From: an uncultured Granulosicoccus sp.
GTDB taxonomy: Bacteria; Pseudomonadota; Gammaproteobacteria; Granulosicoccales; Granulosicoccaceae
NCBI GenBank assembly: GCA_947492525.1
Contig: CANLNQ010000015.1
Span: 62,001-126,000 of the forward strand
Direction of reading: 5' to 3'
Length of the DNA stretch: 64,000 nt
Numbering within the stretch: the first letter of the stretch is position 1; each line of letters starts with the position of its first letter. The translations under genes were made by a program, and so were the position numbers. Positions 1-8,777 of the stretch are shown in pieces. Below the pieces are notes generated by a model, which had not been told where the DNA came from, did no database searches, and saw nothing but the letters and a program-made list of their open reading frames with translations.

Positions 1-46
1 GAACAAACTGGCCAACGTCTGCGAGGCTCTGTCATACCGGGCGTGA
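1..46 (+). CDS. 3' end of an upstream gene (partial)
   Basis: Reading from base 2 gives an open frame of 14 codons ending in TGA at 44-46 (NKLANVCEALSYRA). It sits just ahead of the sulfotransferase-like gene in the same direction, as expected for the tail of another surface-glycan gene cut off by the window edge. It is too short to assign a family. Confidence 0.35.
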   Translation, partial: NKLANVCEALSYRA

Positions 47-122
47 GCCGATGGACGCACCAGGCCTGACGATGTACCCATACGATCAACATTCCTGTCT
101 ATCAGAACTACCGACCAGCACC

Positions 123-1109
123 ATGAGAAGAGTCATACTGCATATTGGACGTCACAAGACGGGTACCACCGCCATACAGCGTTTTCTGCGCAAGAACGGT
201 TCCCTGCTGGCCGAGCATGGTTTCTGCTACCCCGACTACGGTATTCGCGGTTTTGGACATCATGAGATGGGTGCGCCGATGACACGTGGTGCCCTGTCTC
301 GTTCACGGGACAGGGCCGCCGAGATCATTGGTGGCTTGCGTAACGGACTCGACACGGTCATCGAGGGGCAGGGCTTGCCATTGGTCATCAGTTCCGAAGC
401 CTTTCAGAACTGTGACCCAGCGGATGTACGCGCATTGTTCCAGGGCTTTGACGTGGAAGTCGTGGTCTATCTGCGCGAGCAGGTCAAGTATCTGTTGTCG
501 GCTTACGCACAGAAAGTCCAGGCAAGCGATTACAGCCACACGCTTGAAGAATTCTTTCTTGCCAGTTCCAAGTCTACCTACAAGGAATTCCTGGAGGACT
601 GGGAAAGGCAGTTTCCGGGCAGAATCAGGGTGAAGAACTACGATCGGCAGGAGTTGCTCAGCGGCAATGTCGTGGTGGACTTCTGTCAGACGTTTCTGGG
701 AATGGATGGTGATGTCGTCGCAGCAAGATGCCACGAGACTGACGCCAATCCATCGCTGACCAGCGATCTGCTGGAGTTCAAGTTGCGCGTCAACCAGGCT
801 GAACCGCTTCCGGCAGAGCAGTCGAGAATCTTGTTCAACGCATTGGCAAGGCTGGCTGTTGAAGACAGAAGTGGTAGTCCACGGATTTCGGAAGCACTGG
901 CCTGTCGGGTAAGAAGACGCTATGCCGAGTCGAACAGGCATATTGCCGACAACTATTTCGGACGCGAGGTTCTCTTTCGACCCTACAGCTGTACTGCAGC
1001 TCCGGCATTCGAAACCAGCCTGGAGACACGGTTGAACATGATCCGGGAAAAACTGATATCCGAGACGCCGGAGCTTGCTCCCTATTTGCCAGTCATGGCG
1101 ACGTCGTGA
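123..1109 (+). CDS. Sulfotransferase-like protein
   Basis: The protein opens with RRVILHIGRHKTGTTAIQ, the beta-strand plus P-loop that binds the 5'-phosphosulfate group of PAPS in sulfotransferases. It would move sulfate from PAPS to a hydroxyl or amine of a glycan or similar acceptor; the acceptor cannot be read from the sequence. At about 328 aa it fits the bacterial sulfotransferase size range. An ATG at 51 would add 24 residues, but those resemble nothing in the family and the usual N-terminus begins at the P-loop strand, so I prefer the ATG at 123. Neither start has a good ribosome binding site. The next gene downstream is a KpsS-like glycan protein, so sulfation of a capsule or exopolysaccharide is a reasonable inference. 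Confidence 0.68.
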   Translation: MRRVILHIGRHKTGTTAIQRFLRKNGSLLAEHGFCYPDYGIRGFGHHEMGAPMTRGALSRSRDRAAEIIGGLRNGLDTVIEGQGLPLVISSEAFQNCDPADVRALFQGFDVEVVVYLREQVKYLLSAYAQKVQASDYSHTLEEFFLASSKSTYKEFLEDWERQFPGRIRVKNYDRQELLSGNVVVDFCQTFLGMDGDVVAARCHETDANPSLTSDLLEFKLRVNQAEPLPAEQSRILFNALARLAVEDRSGSPRISEALACRVRRRYAESNRHIADNYFGREVLFRPYSCTAAPAFETSLETRLNMIREKLISETPELAPYLPVMATS

Positions 1110-1466
1110 ACACGCAGCCGTTCACGCATCATCGCGTTTGCGCCGACAGAATCTGCCGGAAAACCTCGGGAAGAACGTGAGCTCGACAGTCGGTTGTAGA
1201 GCTGCTGCTGTGATGCAGTGCCATCGTTCATGCGCACCGCATCGCTGCGACGGGCGAGGTCTGGTCTGTCATGTCTTGTGCCTCACAGAATCGTTGATAC
1301 CGTCTGGCACACAAGTTGTTAGATTCGGAAAAGGTGATGTAGTCAGGCTTCATTGGTGATCAGAGGCAGTAGGTTCTGTGCCAGGGAGAAGCGTTCAGTA
1401 TTACCGTTACTGGACGATACCCAAGGTAGAGGTCAGTCGAAAGCGGGTAGTCATCGTGTTACCCCA
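1110..1466. other. Intergenic stretch without a supported gene
   Basis: Between the sulfotransferase-like and KpsS-like genes lie about 350 bases. A short + frame at 1075-1359 overlaps the end of the preceding gene and has no recognisable protein character. I see no convincing promoter, hairpin terminator or RNA gene. Confidence 0.5.
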
Positions 1467-2891
1467 ATGCACATTCGGATAAAAGCAAAAATGCAGAAGA
1501 GTGCTTTACGCTCTATTGAGTCAGTGTCAGGTTCACAAGGGCCGCAGGAGGCATCTGCGCCTGACCTGTCGAAGAACGCACTTCTGCTGCAAGGGCCCAT
1601 CGGGCCTTTCTTCTCCCGGTTTGCCGAGGATCTGACGACACGTGGCTTCAACGTCACGAAGATCAATTTCAATGGCGGAGACAGCTTCTTCTACCGGCAA
1701 TCGGGCGCTCTGGATTACACGGGTACGCTGGACGATTGGGAGGTGTGGCTGGAACGAGTACTCATCAACTGCCAGATCGGTCGCATCTACCTGTTCGGTG
1801 ACTGCCGCTCCTACCATCGCATCGCCAGAGAGTTGGCCAAGCGACTGCAGATCCGGGTCTTCGTGTTCGAGGAAGGCTACATTCGTCCCAATTTCATCAC
1901 GCTGGAAGAAGAGGGCGTCAACGGACACTCCAGCATGATGTCCAGACCCTTCACCGGGTCGTCAGTGGCAGATGAATTGCCTACCGAAATGCAGCAGCCG
2001 AAGCATGTCTTCCATCTGACTGCCGTGTACTCGATGATGTATTACATGGCAAGCGCTGTACAGCGAGAGCGATTCATGAACTATCGCCATCACCGACCCT
2101 TCGAATGCTTGTCTGAAGGTGCCAGATGGATACGCTCCGGTTTGAGAAAGTGGAAGTATGGCAGACGGGAGAAGTCCGTTCTGAAGGACGTGCTGTCGCA
2201 GTATGATGGCAATTTCTTCCTGTGCCCCTTGCAGGTACATTGTGACATGCAGGTGATCGTGCATTCGGAATTCAATTCCATCGAGCACTTCATCGGTGAT
2301 GTACTTGCATCTTTCAGAGAGCATGCCAGCAGCAACAAGGCTATCGTCTTCAAGCATCACCCGCTGGACAGAGGGTATACGGACTACACGACGCTGTTCG
2401 CCAACCTGGTGGCTGAGCTGGGATTGCAGGGCCGGGTCTTCTACGTCCATGATGTCTGTCTGCCTACCTTGCTCAAGCATGCTCAGGGCACCGTGTTGAT
2501 CAACAGCACAGTTGGCTTGTCATCCTTGTTCCACGGCGCTCCGGTCAAGACACTCGGGAAGGCGATATACGATGTACCCGGTCTCACGGCGCAGGAATCA
2601 CTGGACGAATTCTGGTCCTGCAAGAGGGTGGTGGACAGCGATCTGTTCAAGAGCTTCCGTTCTTTCCTGATCAACAGGAACCAGTTGAACGGCAACCTGT
2701 ATCGCCGAATCAGCGGCGAGGGGGAAACCGGAATCGTCTGGCCGGGCAATCTTCTGGAAACCCATTCCTGGACGGAGCAGGACGAGACCACGCTGGTGGA
2801 GAAGACTGCCATGCCGCCACTCAAGGTGGTGGGCGGTACCGCGGTATCGGCATTCAAGCAGGGCGAGGACGGCAGCGCCGAGGCTGCCTGA
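1467..2891 (+). CDS. KpsS-like capsular polysaccharide protein
   Basis: The protein matches the capsule polysaccharide biosynthesis/export family of KpsS and KpsC: near the N-terminus LLLQGPIGPFF, then FGDCRSYHRIA and the diagnostic segment VFVFEEGYIRPNFITLEE. KpsS proteins are cytoplasmic Kdo transferases that help build the poly-Kdo linker anchoring group 2 capsule to phosphatidylglycerol. About 474 aa from the ATG at 1467; further upstream frame (to 1353) looks non-coding. An ATG at 1491 is another possible start, and no strong ribosome binding site decides between them. No other capsule export genes (kpsC, kpsMT, kpsDE) are visible, so the exact role is inferred from family alone. Confidence 0.75.
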   Translation: MHIRIKAKMQKSALRSIESVSGSQGPQEASAPDLSKNALLLQGPIGPFFSRFAEDLTTRGFNVTKINFNGGDSFFYRQSGALDYTGTLDDWEVWLERVLINCQIGRIYLFGDCRSYHRIARELAKRLQIRVFVFEEGYIRPNFITLEEEGVNGHSSMMSRPFTGSSVADELPTEMQQPKHVFHLTAVYSMMYYMASAVQRERFMNYRHHRPFECLSEGARWIRSGLRKWKYGRREKSVLKDVLSQYDGNFFLCPLQVHCDMQVIVHSEFNSIEHFIGDVLASFREHASSNKAIVFKHHPLDRGYTDYTTLFANLVAELGLQGRVFYVHDVCLPTLLKHAQGTVLINSTVGLSSLFHGAPVKTLGKAIYDVPGLTAQESLDEFWSCKRVVDSDLFKSFRSFLINRNQLNGNLYRRISGEGETGIVWPGNLLETHSWTEQDETTLVEKTAMPPLKVVGGTAVSAFKQGEDGSAEAA

Positions 2892-2905
2892 TCACCAACG
2901 TGTAG

Positions 2906-2927
2906 CGGGCATGGATCTTCATGCCCG
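2906..2927 (+). terminator. Hairpin downstream of the KpsS-like gene
   Basis: A perfect 8-bp stem, CGGGCATG (2906-2913) and CATGCCCG (2920-2927), encloses a 6-base loop 15 bases after the stop codon. No T-run follows, so it is at best an imperfect intrinsic terminator or an mRNA-stabilising hairpin. Confidence 0.4.
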
Positions 2928-3082
2928 GACGGTAGGGCCATTGTAACTTGGCAGTGTCTGTTACTGCGTCGAGATGGCCGATTGCGCCATGCCCGCCGAG
3001 TGAGGCTGCGTTTCCAATCATGTCGGGTATCGTGCAATGGTGATCCCGGTACCTTGTCTACCGAAAAAGGGCTGACTGGCTA

Positions 3083-4369
3083 CTAATCCTGCCCGGTCGG
3101 TTCGCCACTCAGTCTTATCGCCTCGGACAGTGAAATGATGCCTTCCTGGGCCAGCTTCAGCAAGCTGCTACCCAGCGTTCTCTGCTGTTCCAGAAGTGCG
3201 AAGGCATATCGGTAGTCGGCGTCATAGAGCGCATCGCGAAGCTCACTGCTGATCGACAGCACCTCGAAGATGTCCAGCCAGTTGCGGGTGCCGACGTTGT
3301 TGCAACGGTCGCAGCCTTCGGAAGCGCTGAAGGAGGAGCGCATTCGGTGACGTAGCCAGTCATTGATGTTGCCTGATTTCATCGGGCTGTAGCGAGCAAG
3401 CCAAGCCGTACCTTCATCGTCGGGAGAAGCAGGCACTCTGCAATAGGGACAGAGACAGCGGACGCGATGTTGCAGTACAACGGCTGAGAGGCAATGCGCA
3501 AGCGTTTCGCTACGCACGCCCAGGCCGAGGAGGCGGGCAAGGCTTCCGGTCGCGCTGGAGGCTGCGATGCTGTTGACCACGAGAGTCTGCTCTGCGGCCT
3601 GATTGATCAGGCGTCGCGCGGCAGTGTCTTCGAGTGTCTGAGCCGTGACGATGGCATCGGCACCGAGACGGCACATGGCATCCCAGGTATGCTGTTGTGC
3701 CTCATCGGGTGGGAAGTCCATGCCCAGCTGAGTCGTTCTTGGAATGAGCGGGTGCACCAGTGTATCGGCGACCATCACCTTCATGTCCGGTGCAACCAGA
3801 CTCTGAGCGATCGCGCGACTGGTTCTGCGCCTTGCCTGAGACAGCTCGCCAGCAACCACAACCAGTCCATTCCTCTTCTTCAAGGCGGCTTGCAGCGTGC
3901 TCAGCTGAACGCGGTTGAGACCGATATCTTCCAGCCGCGCCGGTTGCTTGCGCGAGTCGTCGAGATGTGCAAGGACAAAGGAAGGTCCTTTGCTGCTGTT
4001 GACAACATCAAGCTGGTACAGGCAGGCGGCATCGGAGACGGTGAAATTGAACCAGCCGCGCCGTGAGCTTGCGTTATTGTCGGTCTGCCACAGACTTTCC
4101 TGCAAGCGTGTCAGTGCATCGAGATAGGGTGCACTGTCCTCGATACGGATTTCGGTGAAATCGAACAGACTCCTGAAGCGTACGCGCAGGCAGTCACTCT
4201 CGGGTTCGAAATGAATTTCGAAGGCATCCCTGCCTTCTGCCTCATGAAGCACATTGCCGAGCGTGTCCCAACAAGCTCTTTCTTCAACGGGACAGGCACT
4301 CATCGCCTTGGTCAGATCCACGGGAGCGATGTCTGCTACGGGAGCAGGGATGGGCAAGGGACGAGACAT
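3083..4369 (-). CDS. Degenerate GspE/PilB-like ATPase (probable pseudo-ATPase)
   Basis: The second half follows the layout of type II secretion/type IV pilus ATPases (GspE/PilB): a strand-loop segment, then RLGADAIVTAQTLEDTAA where active members have the Asp box and Walker B, then LARLLGLGVRSETLAHCLSAVV, and a zinc tetracysteine (C307-x2-C310 and C353-x2-C356). The Walker A position reads VVVAGELSQARRRTSRAI (about 171-187) and has no GxxGxGK[ST], and the Walker B glutamate is also absent. ATP hydrolysis is therefore unlikely. The fold and the metal site look preserved, so this may be a regulatory or structural paralog. About 428 aa, versus roughly 500-570 for true ATPases, with a divergent N-terminal 150 residues. 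No pilus or secretion genes neighbour it. Confidence 0.7.
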   Translation of the reverse strand: MSRPLPIPAPVADIAPVDLTKAMSACPVEERACWDTLGNVLHEAEGRDAFEIHFEPESDCLRVRFRSLFDFTEIRIEDSAPYLDALTRLQESLWQTDNNASSRRGWFNFTVSDAACLYQLDVVNSSKGPSFVLAHLDDSRKQPARLEDIGLNRVQLSTLQAALKKRNGLVVVAGELSQARRRTSRAIAQSLVAPDMKVMVADTLVHPLIPRTTQLGMDFPPDEAQQHTWDAMCRLGADAIVTAQTLEDTAARRLINQAAEQTLVVNSIAASSATGSLARLLGLGVRSETLAHCLSAVVLQHRVRCLCPYCRVPASPDDEGTAWLARYSPMKSGNINDWLRHRMRSSFSASEGCDRCNNVGTRNWLDIFEVLSISSELRDALYDADYRYAFALLEQQRTLGSSLLKLAQEGIISLSEAIRLSGEPTGQD

Positions 4370-4492
4370 CTGAAAGGTTTTTACACAATTGATTCAGACA
4401 GCTATCGGCGTGAGCCTCCCTTTTCGTTGCAGCAAAGAGTAAGGTGAGGTGCGATCTGTGATTGGACGCGCGCTTCGCTCATGGAAGTGTGA

Positions 4493-4831
4493 TCAGTTTA
4501 TCGTGCATTCGAGCGATTCCCCGACCCTGAAGCAGCGCTTGCCCGGCGCACAGGGGATACCCGCTGGCAAGGCACTGGAGCCTGCAGGGCAGGTGTTGCC
4601 CCGCTCTCCGGTGCACCACTTGCCGTTGTTGAGTTCGTAGCAGGCAGCGTCGTCCTGCAGGCACTGGCTGGCACTGCCCACTTGCGTGTCACCACTCTTG
4701 CACACCTCGGGGTGGCCCCCATTGCCGGATGGCCGGGGCGCCTTGCCCAAGGAACCGCCTGATGATGCGCAGGCACCGATCAGGACACACGCCGCGATAA
4801 CGAGCAGACTCTTGCAGCTTGTAGATTTCAT
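4493..4831 (-). CDS. Small cysteine-rich lipoprotein coupled to fumarase
   Basis: The start ATG (4831-4829) shares one base with the TGA of the upstream fumarase (4833-4831), a classic translational-coupling arrangement; this decides the start over a longer frame reaching 4882. The 112-aa product begins MKSTSCKSLLVIAACVLIGAC, a lipoprotein signal peptide with lipobox LIGAC. The mature part has a Gly/Ser linker and then eight cysteines in a compact domain (CKSG, QCLQDDAACYE, KWCTGE, NTCPAG, IPCAPGKRCF, ECTIN), suggesting a disulfide-rich periplasmic domain. I do not recognise the family. Why it should be co-translated with a cytoplasmic TCA enzyme is unclear. Confidence 0.72.
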   Translation of the reverse strand: MKSTSCKSLLVIAACVLIGACASSGGSLGKAPRPSGNGGHPEVCKSGDTQVGSASQCLQDDAACYELNNGKWCTGERGNTCPAGSSALPAGIPCAPGKRCFRVGESLECTIN

Positions 4832-6363
4832 CACTTGAAATACACCGGTCGAACTTCGCCTCGATCCAGCTTGCCTTTCCACAAGGCAGGCCCGGTGACG
4901 TGAACCGACTCACCAGTAGTATCAACGGCCACGGTCACCGGCATGTCTTCAACCACGAATTCGTGTATCGCTTCCATCCCCAGATCCTCGAAGGCGACAA
5001 CGCGTGACTGGCGTATGGCCTTGGACACCAGATAGGCAGCACCACCGACAGCCATCAGATAGACCGCCTTGTGTTTGCGGATGGCATTGATGCCGGCCTC
5101 GCCACGCTCAGCCTTGCCTATCATGCCCAGCAGCCCGCACTGGTCCAGCATCATCTCGGTGAACTTGTCCATGCGTGTCGATGTTGTCGGGCCGGCAGGT
5201 CCGACGACTTCATCTCGTACAGGGTCGACCGGACCGACGTAGTAAATGAACCGGCCGTTGAAGTCGACTCCCTCGGGCAGGCCTTCTCCGCTTTCCAGCA
5301 GACTCTGGATACGCTTGTGTGCCGCGTCACGCCCCGTCAGCATGGCGCCACTGAGCAGCAGTGTTTCACCGGGCTTCCAGCTGGCCACGTCCTCGGGAGT
5401 GACGGTGTCAAGGTTCACGCGTCTGGCACCGGCTCCGGCATCGTAGGTGATTGCCGGCCAGTCTTCCAGTGAAGGCGGTGTCTGCAGGGCCGGGCCGCTA
5501 CCGTCGAGCACGAAGTGGGCGTGTCGTGTGGCAGCACAGTTGGGAATCATGGCAACCGGTTTGGAAGCAGCGTGAGTCGGGTAGTCGAGAATCTTCACAT
5601 CGACCACAGTGGTAAGCCCGCCGAGACCTTGCGCACCGATACCCAGCGCGTTCACGGCTTCGAAGATCTCCAGACGAAGTTCCTCGATACGGTTCTTTGG
5701 CCCTCGATCCTTCAAAGCCTGAATATCGACTGGGGCCATCAGCGATTGCTTGGCCAGTACGGCTGCCTTTTCCGAGGTGCCACCGATGCCGATGCCGAGC
5801 ATGCCGGGTGGGCACCAGCCGGCGCCCATGGTCGGAACCGTCTTGACAACCCAGTCCACGATGCTGTCGCTGGGGTTGAGCATGGCCAGTTTGGACTTGT
5901 TCTCCGAGCCACCGCCCTTGGCTGCAATCTCGAAATCCACGGTGTCGCCCTCGACGATCTCGGTATGGATGACCGCTGGCGTGTTGTCGCCCGTGTTCTT
6001 GCGAGCGCCGGCAGGGTCAGCCAGAATGGAGGCGCGCAGCTTGTTGTCAGGGTGGTTGTAGGCACGACGGACCCCTTCATTGATCATGTCTGTCAGGCTC
6101 ATCGTGGCATCCCACTGTACATTCATGCCGACCTTGACGAATACGGTCACGATGCCGGTATCCTGACACAGGGGGCGTTTGCCTTCGGCACACATGCGAG
6201 AGTTGACCAGAATCTGCGCCATGGCATCCTTGGCCGCCTGCGATTCCTCTCGCTGCCAGGCTTCATGCACGGCATCGATGTAATCCTTGGGGTGGTAATA
6301 GCTCATGAACTGCAAGGCATCGCAGACACTGTCTATCAGGTCATCCTGGCGAATCACGCTCAT
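4831..6363 (-). CDS. fumA: Class I fumarate hydratase (iron-sulfur fumarase)
   Basis: This is the oxygen-sensitive [4Fe-4S] class I fumarase, which interconverts fumarate and L-malate in the TCA cycle in the cytoplasm. The N-terminal half carries RPLCQDTGIVTVFVKVG and MIPNCAATRHAHF, and the C-terminal half carries LDQCGLLGMIGKAERG; these contain the conserved cluster-ligand cysteines. The alpha and beta parts are fused in one chain of about 510 aa, as in FumA/FumB of enterics and the pseudomonad class I enzyme. The start MSVIRQDDL at 6363 is chosen because the 75 codons upstream are low-complexity non-family sequence. It is divergent from trpE and overlaps the downstream lipoprotein gene by one base. 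Confidence 0.93.
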   Translation of the reverse strand: MSVIRQDDLIDSVCDALQFMSYYHPKDYIDAVHEAWQREESQAAKDAMAQILVNSRMCAEGKRPLCQDTGIVTVFVKVGMNVQWDATMSLTDMINEGVRRAYNHPDNKLRASILADPAGARKNTGDNTPAVIHTEIVEGDTVDFEIAAKGGGSENKSKLAMLNPSDSIVDWVVKTVPTMGAGWCPPGMLGIGIGGTSEKAAVLAKQSLMAPVDIQALKDRGPKNRIEELRLEIFEAVNALGIGAQGLGGLTTVVDVKILDYPTHAASKPVAMIPNCAATRHAHFVLDGSGPALQTPPSLEDWPAITYDAGAGARRVNLDTVTPEDVASWKPGETLLLSGAMLTGRDAAHKRIQSLLESGEGLPEGVDFNGRFIYYVGPVDPVRDEVVGPAGPTTSTRMDKFTEMMLDQCGLLGMIGKAERGEAGINAIRKHKAVYLMAVGGAAYLVSKAIRQSRVVAFEDLGMEAIHEFVVEDMPVTVAVDTTGESVHVTGPALWKGKLDRGEVRPVYFK

Positions 6364-6642
6364 TGAAGGGACTCTTTGCTGGGGTGGAAGATAGGCGGCC
6401 GCTGCCGCGCATATAGTGATTATAGAGCCTGAATTGCAAGAGAGGCTTGACGGGTGGCAATCAGGAAAGGCAATATCCACTTGCGATGAACGAATTCTCC
6501 CATAACAAGAGCTGTAGTACACAGAGTTGGCGCTGGCGAAGCTGATCGACCGCATCTGCCTGACTGCCCGTATTGGTGCCCGGAACAACGGATCCTGCCA
6601 ATAGCCAAACCAACTGAAAGCCCTGTTTGAGAAACGAACATC
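6364..6642. other. Divergent intergenic region fumA / trpE
   Basis: About 279 bases between two divergent genes must hold both promoters. On the minus strand a TATAAT (6424-6419) is suitably placed as a -10 for fumA, but no good -35 is found. No Trp-rich leader peptide or attenuator-like hairpin with a T-run is seen ahead of trpE. Confidence 0.4.
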
Positions 6643-8163
6643 ATGACCCCCGCTGATTTTGAGCGCTATCGCGCCGAAGGTTATACCCGTATCCCCCTGA
6701 GCTGTGAACTCATCGCGGATCTGGACAACCCGCTCTCCACCTTCATGAAGCTGGCTGACCAGCCATACACCTTTCTGTTCGAGTCGGTGCAGGGCGGCGA
6801 GAAGTGGGGGCGTTATTCGATCATCGGGCTACCGGCAAAAACGGTGGTACGTGTGCGCGGCAAGCAGATCACCATCGAAAACGAAGGTGTCGAGTCTGCG
6901 CCGCAGGAAGTGGCCGAGCCGCTCGATTGGATAGAAGAATATCAATCGCAGTTCCGGGTGCCGGATATCGCAGGCCTGCCGCGCATCACGGGTGGTCTCG
7001 TTGGCTACTTCGGCTACGATACCGTACGTTACATCGAGCCGCGTCTGGGAGAAAACCCGCATCCGGACCCCATCGGCAACCCGGACATCCTGCTCATGGT
7101 GACCGATGAACTGGTGGTTTTCGACAACCTCAGTGGCAAGCTGACGATCATTGTGCTGGTGGATCCGGACGCTGAGGACGCCAGACTGGCAGGTATCAGG
7201 CGAGTGGCTGAACTGCACGATCAGATCCGTCAACCCCTGCCTGAGCAGAAGAGTCGGCATACCACCTCACGCGTGGCTGAAGCGGACTTCGAAAGTGGTT
7301 TTACCGAGGCAGGCTACAAGTCTGCGGTGGCGAAGATCATCGAGTACATCACCCAGGGCGAATGCATGCAGGTGGTCTTGTCGCAGCGGCTTTCCGTGCC
7401 GTTTGCCGCGCCGCCTCTGGACCTGTATCGCTCCTTGCGCACGCTGAATCCCTCGCCCTACATGTTCTATCTCGATCTGGGCGATCACCATGTGGTGGGT
7501 GCATCTCCGGAAATTCTGGTAAGGCTCGAAGATTCGGAAGTAACCGTTCGACCACTGGCCGGCACGCGTCCACGCGGCGCTGATGAAGCGCAGGATCTGG
7601 CGAACGAGGAGTCCTTGCTGGCCGACCCCAAGGAGCTGGCCGAACACCTGATGTTGATCGACCTGGGACGCAACGATATCGGACGTATCGCCAGTACCGG
7701 AACGGTCGAGGTGACAGACAAGTTCAGTATCGAGCGCTACTCGCATGTCATGCACATCGTGTCCAACGTGGTTGGCAAGCTGAAGAACGACATGTCGCCG
7801 ATGGACGTTCTGAAGGCCACCTTTCCAGCGGGAACGCTCTCCGGAGCACCCAAGGTGCGCGCCATGGAGATCATTCAGGAACTGGAGCCGGTCAAGCGCG
7901 GTGTCTATTCCGGCGCGGTCGGTTATCTTTCCTGGAACGGCAACATGGATACGGCAATCGCCATTCGTACTGCCGTCGTCAAGGATGGCACCTTGAATGT
8001 CCAGGCCGGTGCCGGCATCGTCTACGACTCGGACCCCGAGAGCGAATGGCAGGAGACGCATTCCAAGGCTCGCGCGATATTCCGAGCGGTCACCATGGCC
8101 GAAGCCGGTCTGGATTCGCCGCCCGAGATGTTCGATGAACTGTCGTCCGGAGGTGAGCAATGA
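6643..8163 (+). CDS. trpE: Anthranilate synthase component I
   Basis: TrpE converts chorismate plus ammonia (from TrpG) to anthranilate, the first committed step of tryptophan synthesis. The 506-aa protein has the N-terminal region bearing the feedback site ([19 protein letters not shown]) and the chorismate-binding C-terminal domain with [21 protein letters not shown] and [18 protein letters not shown]. Length is typical of the pseudomonad-type enzyme. The stop overlaps the trpG start by 4 bases (8160-8163), so the two subunits are translationally coupled. It heads the cluster trpE-trpG-trpD-trpC; trpF, trpB and trpA are not in the window. Confidence 0.97.
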   Translation: MTPADFERYRAEGYTRIPLSCELIADLDNPLSTFMKLADQPYTFLFESVQGGEKWGRYSIIGLPAKTVVRVRGKQITIENEGVESAPQEVAEPLDWIEEYQSQFRVPDIAGLPRITGGLVGYFGYDTVRYIEPRLGENPHPDPIGNPDILLMVTDELVVFDNLSGKLTIIVLVDPDAEDARLAGIRRVAELHDQIRQPLPEQKSRHTTSRVAEADFESGFTEAGYKSAVAKIIEYITQGECMQVVLSQRLSVPFAAPPLDLYRSLRTLNPSPYMFYLDLGDHHVVGASPEILVRLEDSEVTVRPLAGTRPRGADEAQDLANEESLLADPKELAEHLMLIDLGRNDIGRIASTGTVEVTDKFSIERYSHVMHIVSNVVGKLKNDMSPMDVLKATFPAGTLSGAPKVRAMEIIQELEPVKRGVYSGAVGYLSWNGNMDTAIAIRTAVVKDGTLNVQAGAGIVYDSDPESEWQETHSKARAIFRAVTMAEAGLDSPPEMFDELSSGGEQ

Positions 8164-8759
8164 GCATGCTGGCAGTGATCGACAACTACGATTCCTTCAC
8201 CTGGAATCTGGTGCAGTATTCGGCCGAACTGGGTTGTGATGTGCGCGTGTTTCGTAACGATGTCATCAGTTGCGATGAGCTGGCGCGATTGCAACCGGCA
8301 GCCATCATGGTCTCACCCGGGCCGGGGCGGCCCGAGAGCGCGGGAATTTCCCTGCCGCTGCTGGATCGCTTTGCCGGTGAGATTCCCATCCTGGGCGTCT
8401 GTCTCGGGCATCAGAGCATCGGCCAGCATTTCGGTGGTTCGATCGTGCTGGCCAGACAGATCATGCATGGCAAGCTGTCGCCGGTATTTCATGACAATAC
8501 CGGTGTGTTCGAGGGCCTGCCGAATCCGGTCACGGTTACCCGCTACCATTCGCTGGTCATCGATGCCGACACTCTGCCACCGGAGCTGGAAGTGACGGCA
8601 TGGACACAGAACGCCGATGGTACGCGTGAGGAAATCATGGGGGTGCGCCACCGCGACTATCTTCTCGAGGGGGTGCAGTTTCACCCCGAGTCGATCAGCA
8701 GCGAGCATGGGCACGACATGCTGAGCAGCTTCTACCAACGAGCAGGTCTCCTGCGCTGA
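8160..8759 (+). CDS. trpG: Anthranilate synthase component II (glutamine amidotransferase)
   Basis: TrpG is the class I glutamine amidotransferase that supplies ammonia to TrpE. The catalytic triad is visible: nucleophile Cys in [10 protein letters not shown], and His/Glu in QFHPESI; the substrate-binding segment [11 protein letters not shown] is also present. 199 aa, typical for the free-standing subunit. A strong ribosome binding site GGAGGT (8149-8154), inside the end of trpE, lies 5 bases before the ATG. The family cannot always be told from pabA by sequence, but the position between trpE and trpD argues for tryptophan synthesis, possibly shared with folate. Confidence 0.95.
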   Translation: MSMLAVIDNYDSFTWNLVQYSAELGCDVRVFRNDVISCDELARLQPAAIMVSPGPGRPESAGISLPLLDRFAGEIPILGVCLGHQSIGQHFGGSIVLARQIMHGKLSPVFHDNTGVFEGLPNPVTVTRYHSLVIDADTLPPELEVTAWTQNADGTREEIMGVRHRDYLLEGVQFHPESISSEHGHDMLSSFYQRAGLLR

Positions 8760-8777
8760 CATACGGGTTGAGCGAAC

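Noticed and set aside
6364-6642. Trp attenuator or leader peptide ahead of trpE
   Set aside because: No short frame with tandem Trp codons and no terminator hairpin with a T-run was found.
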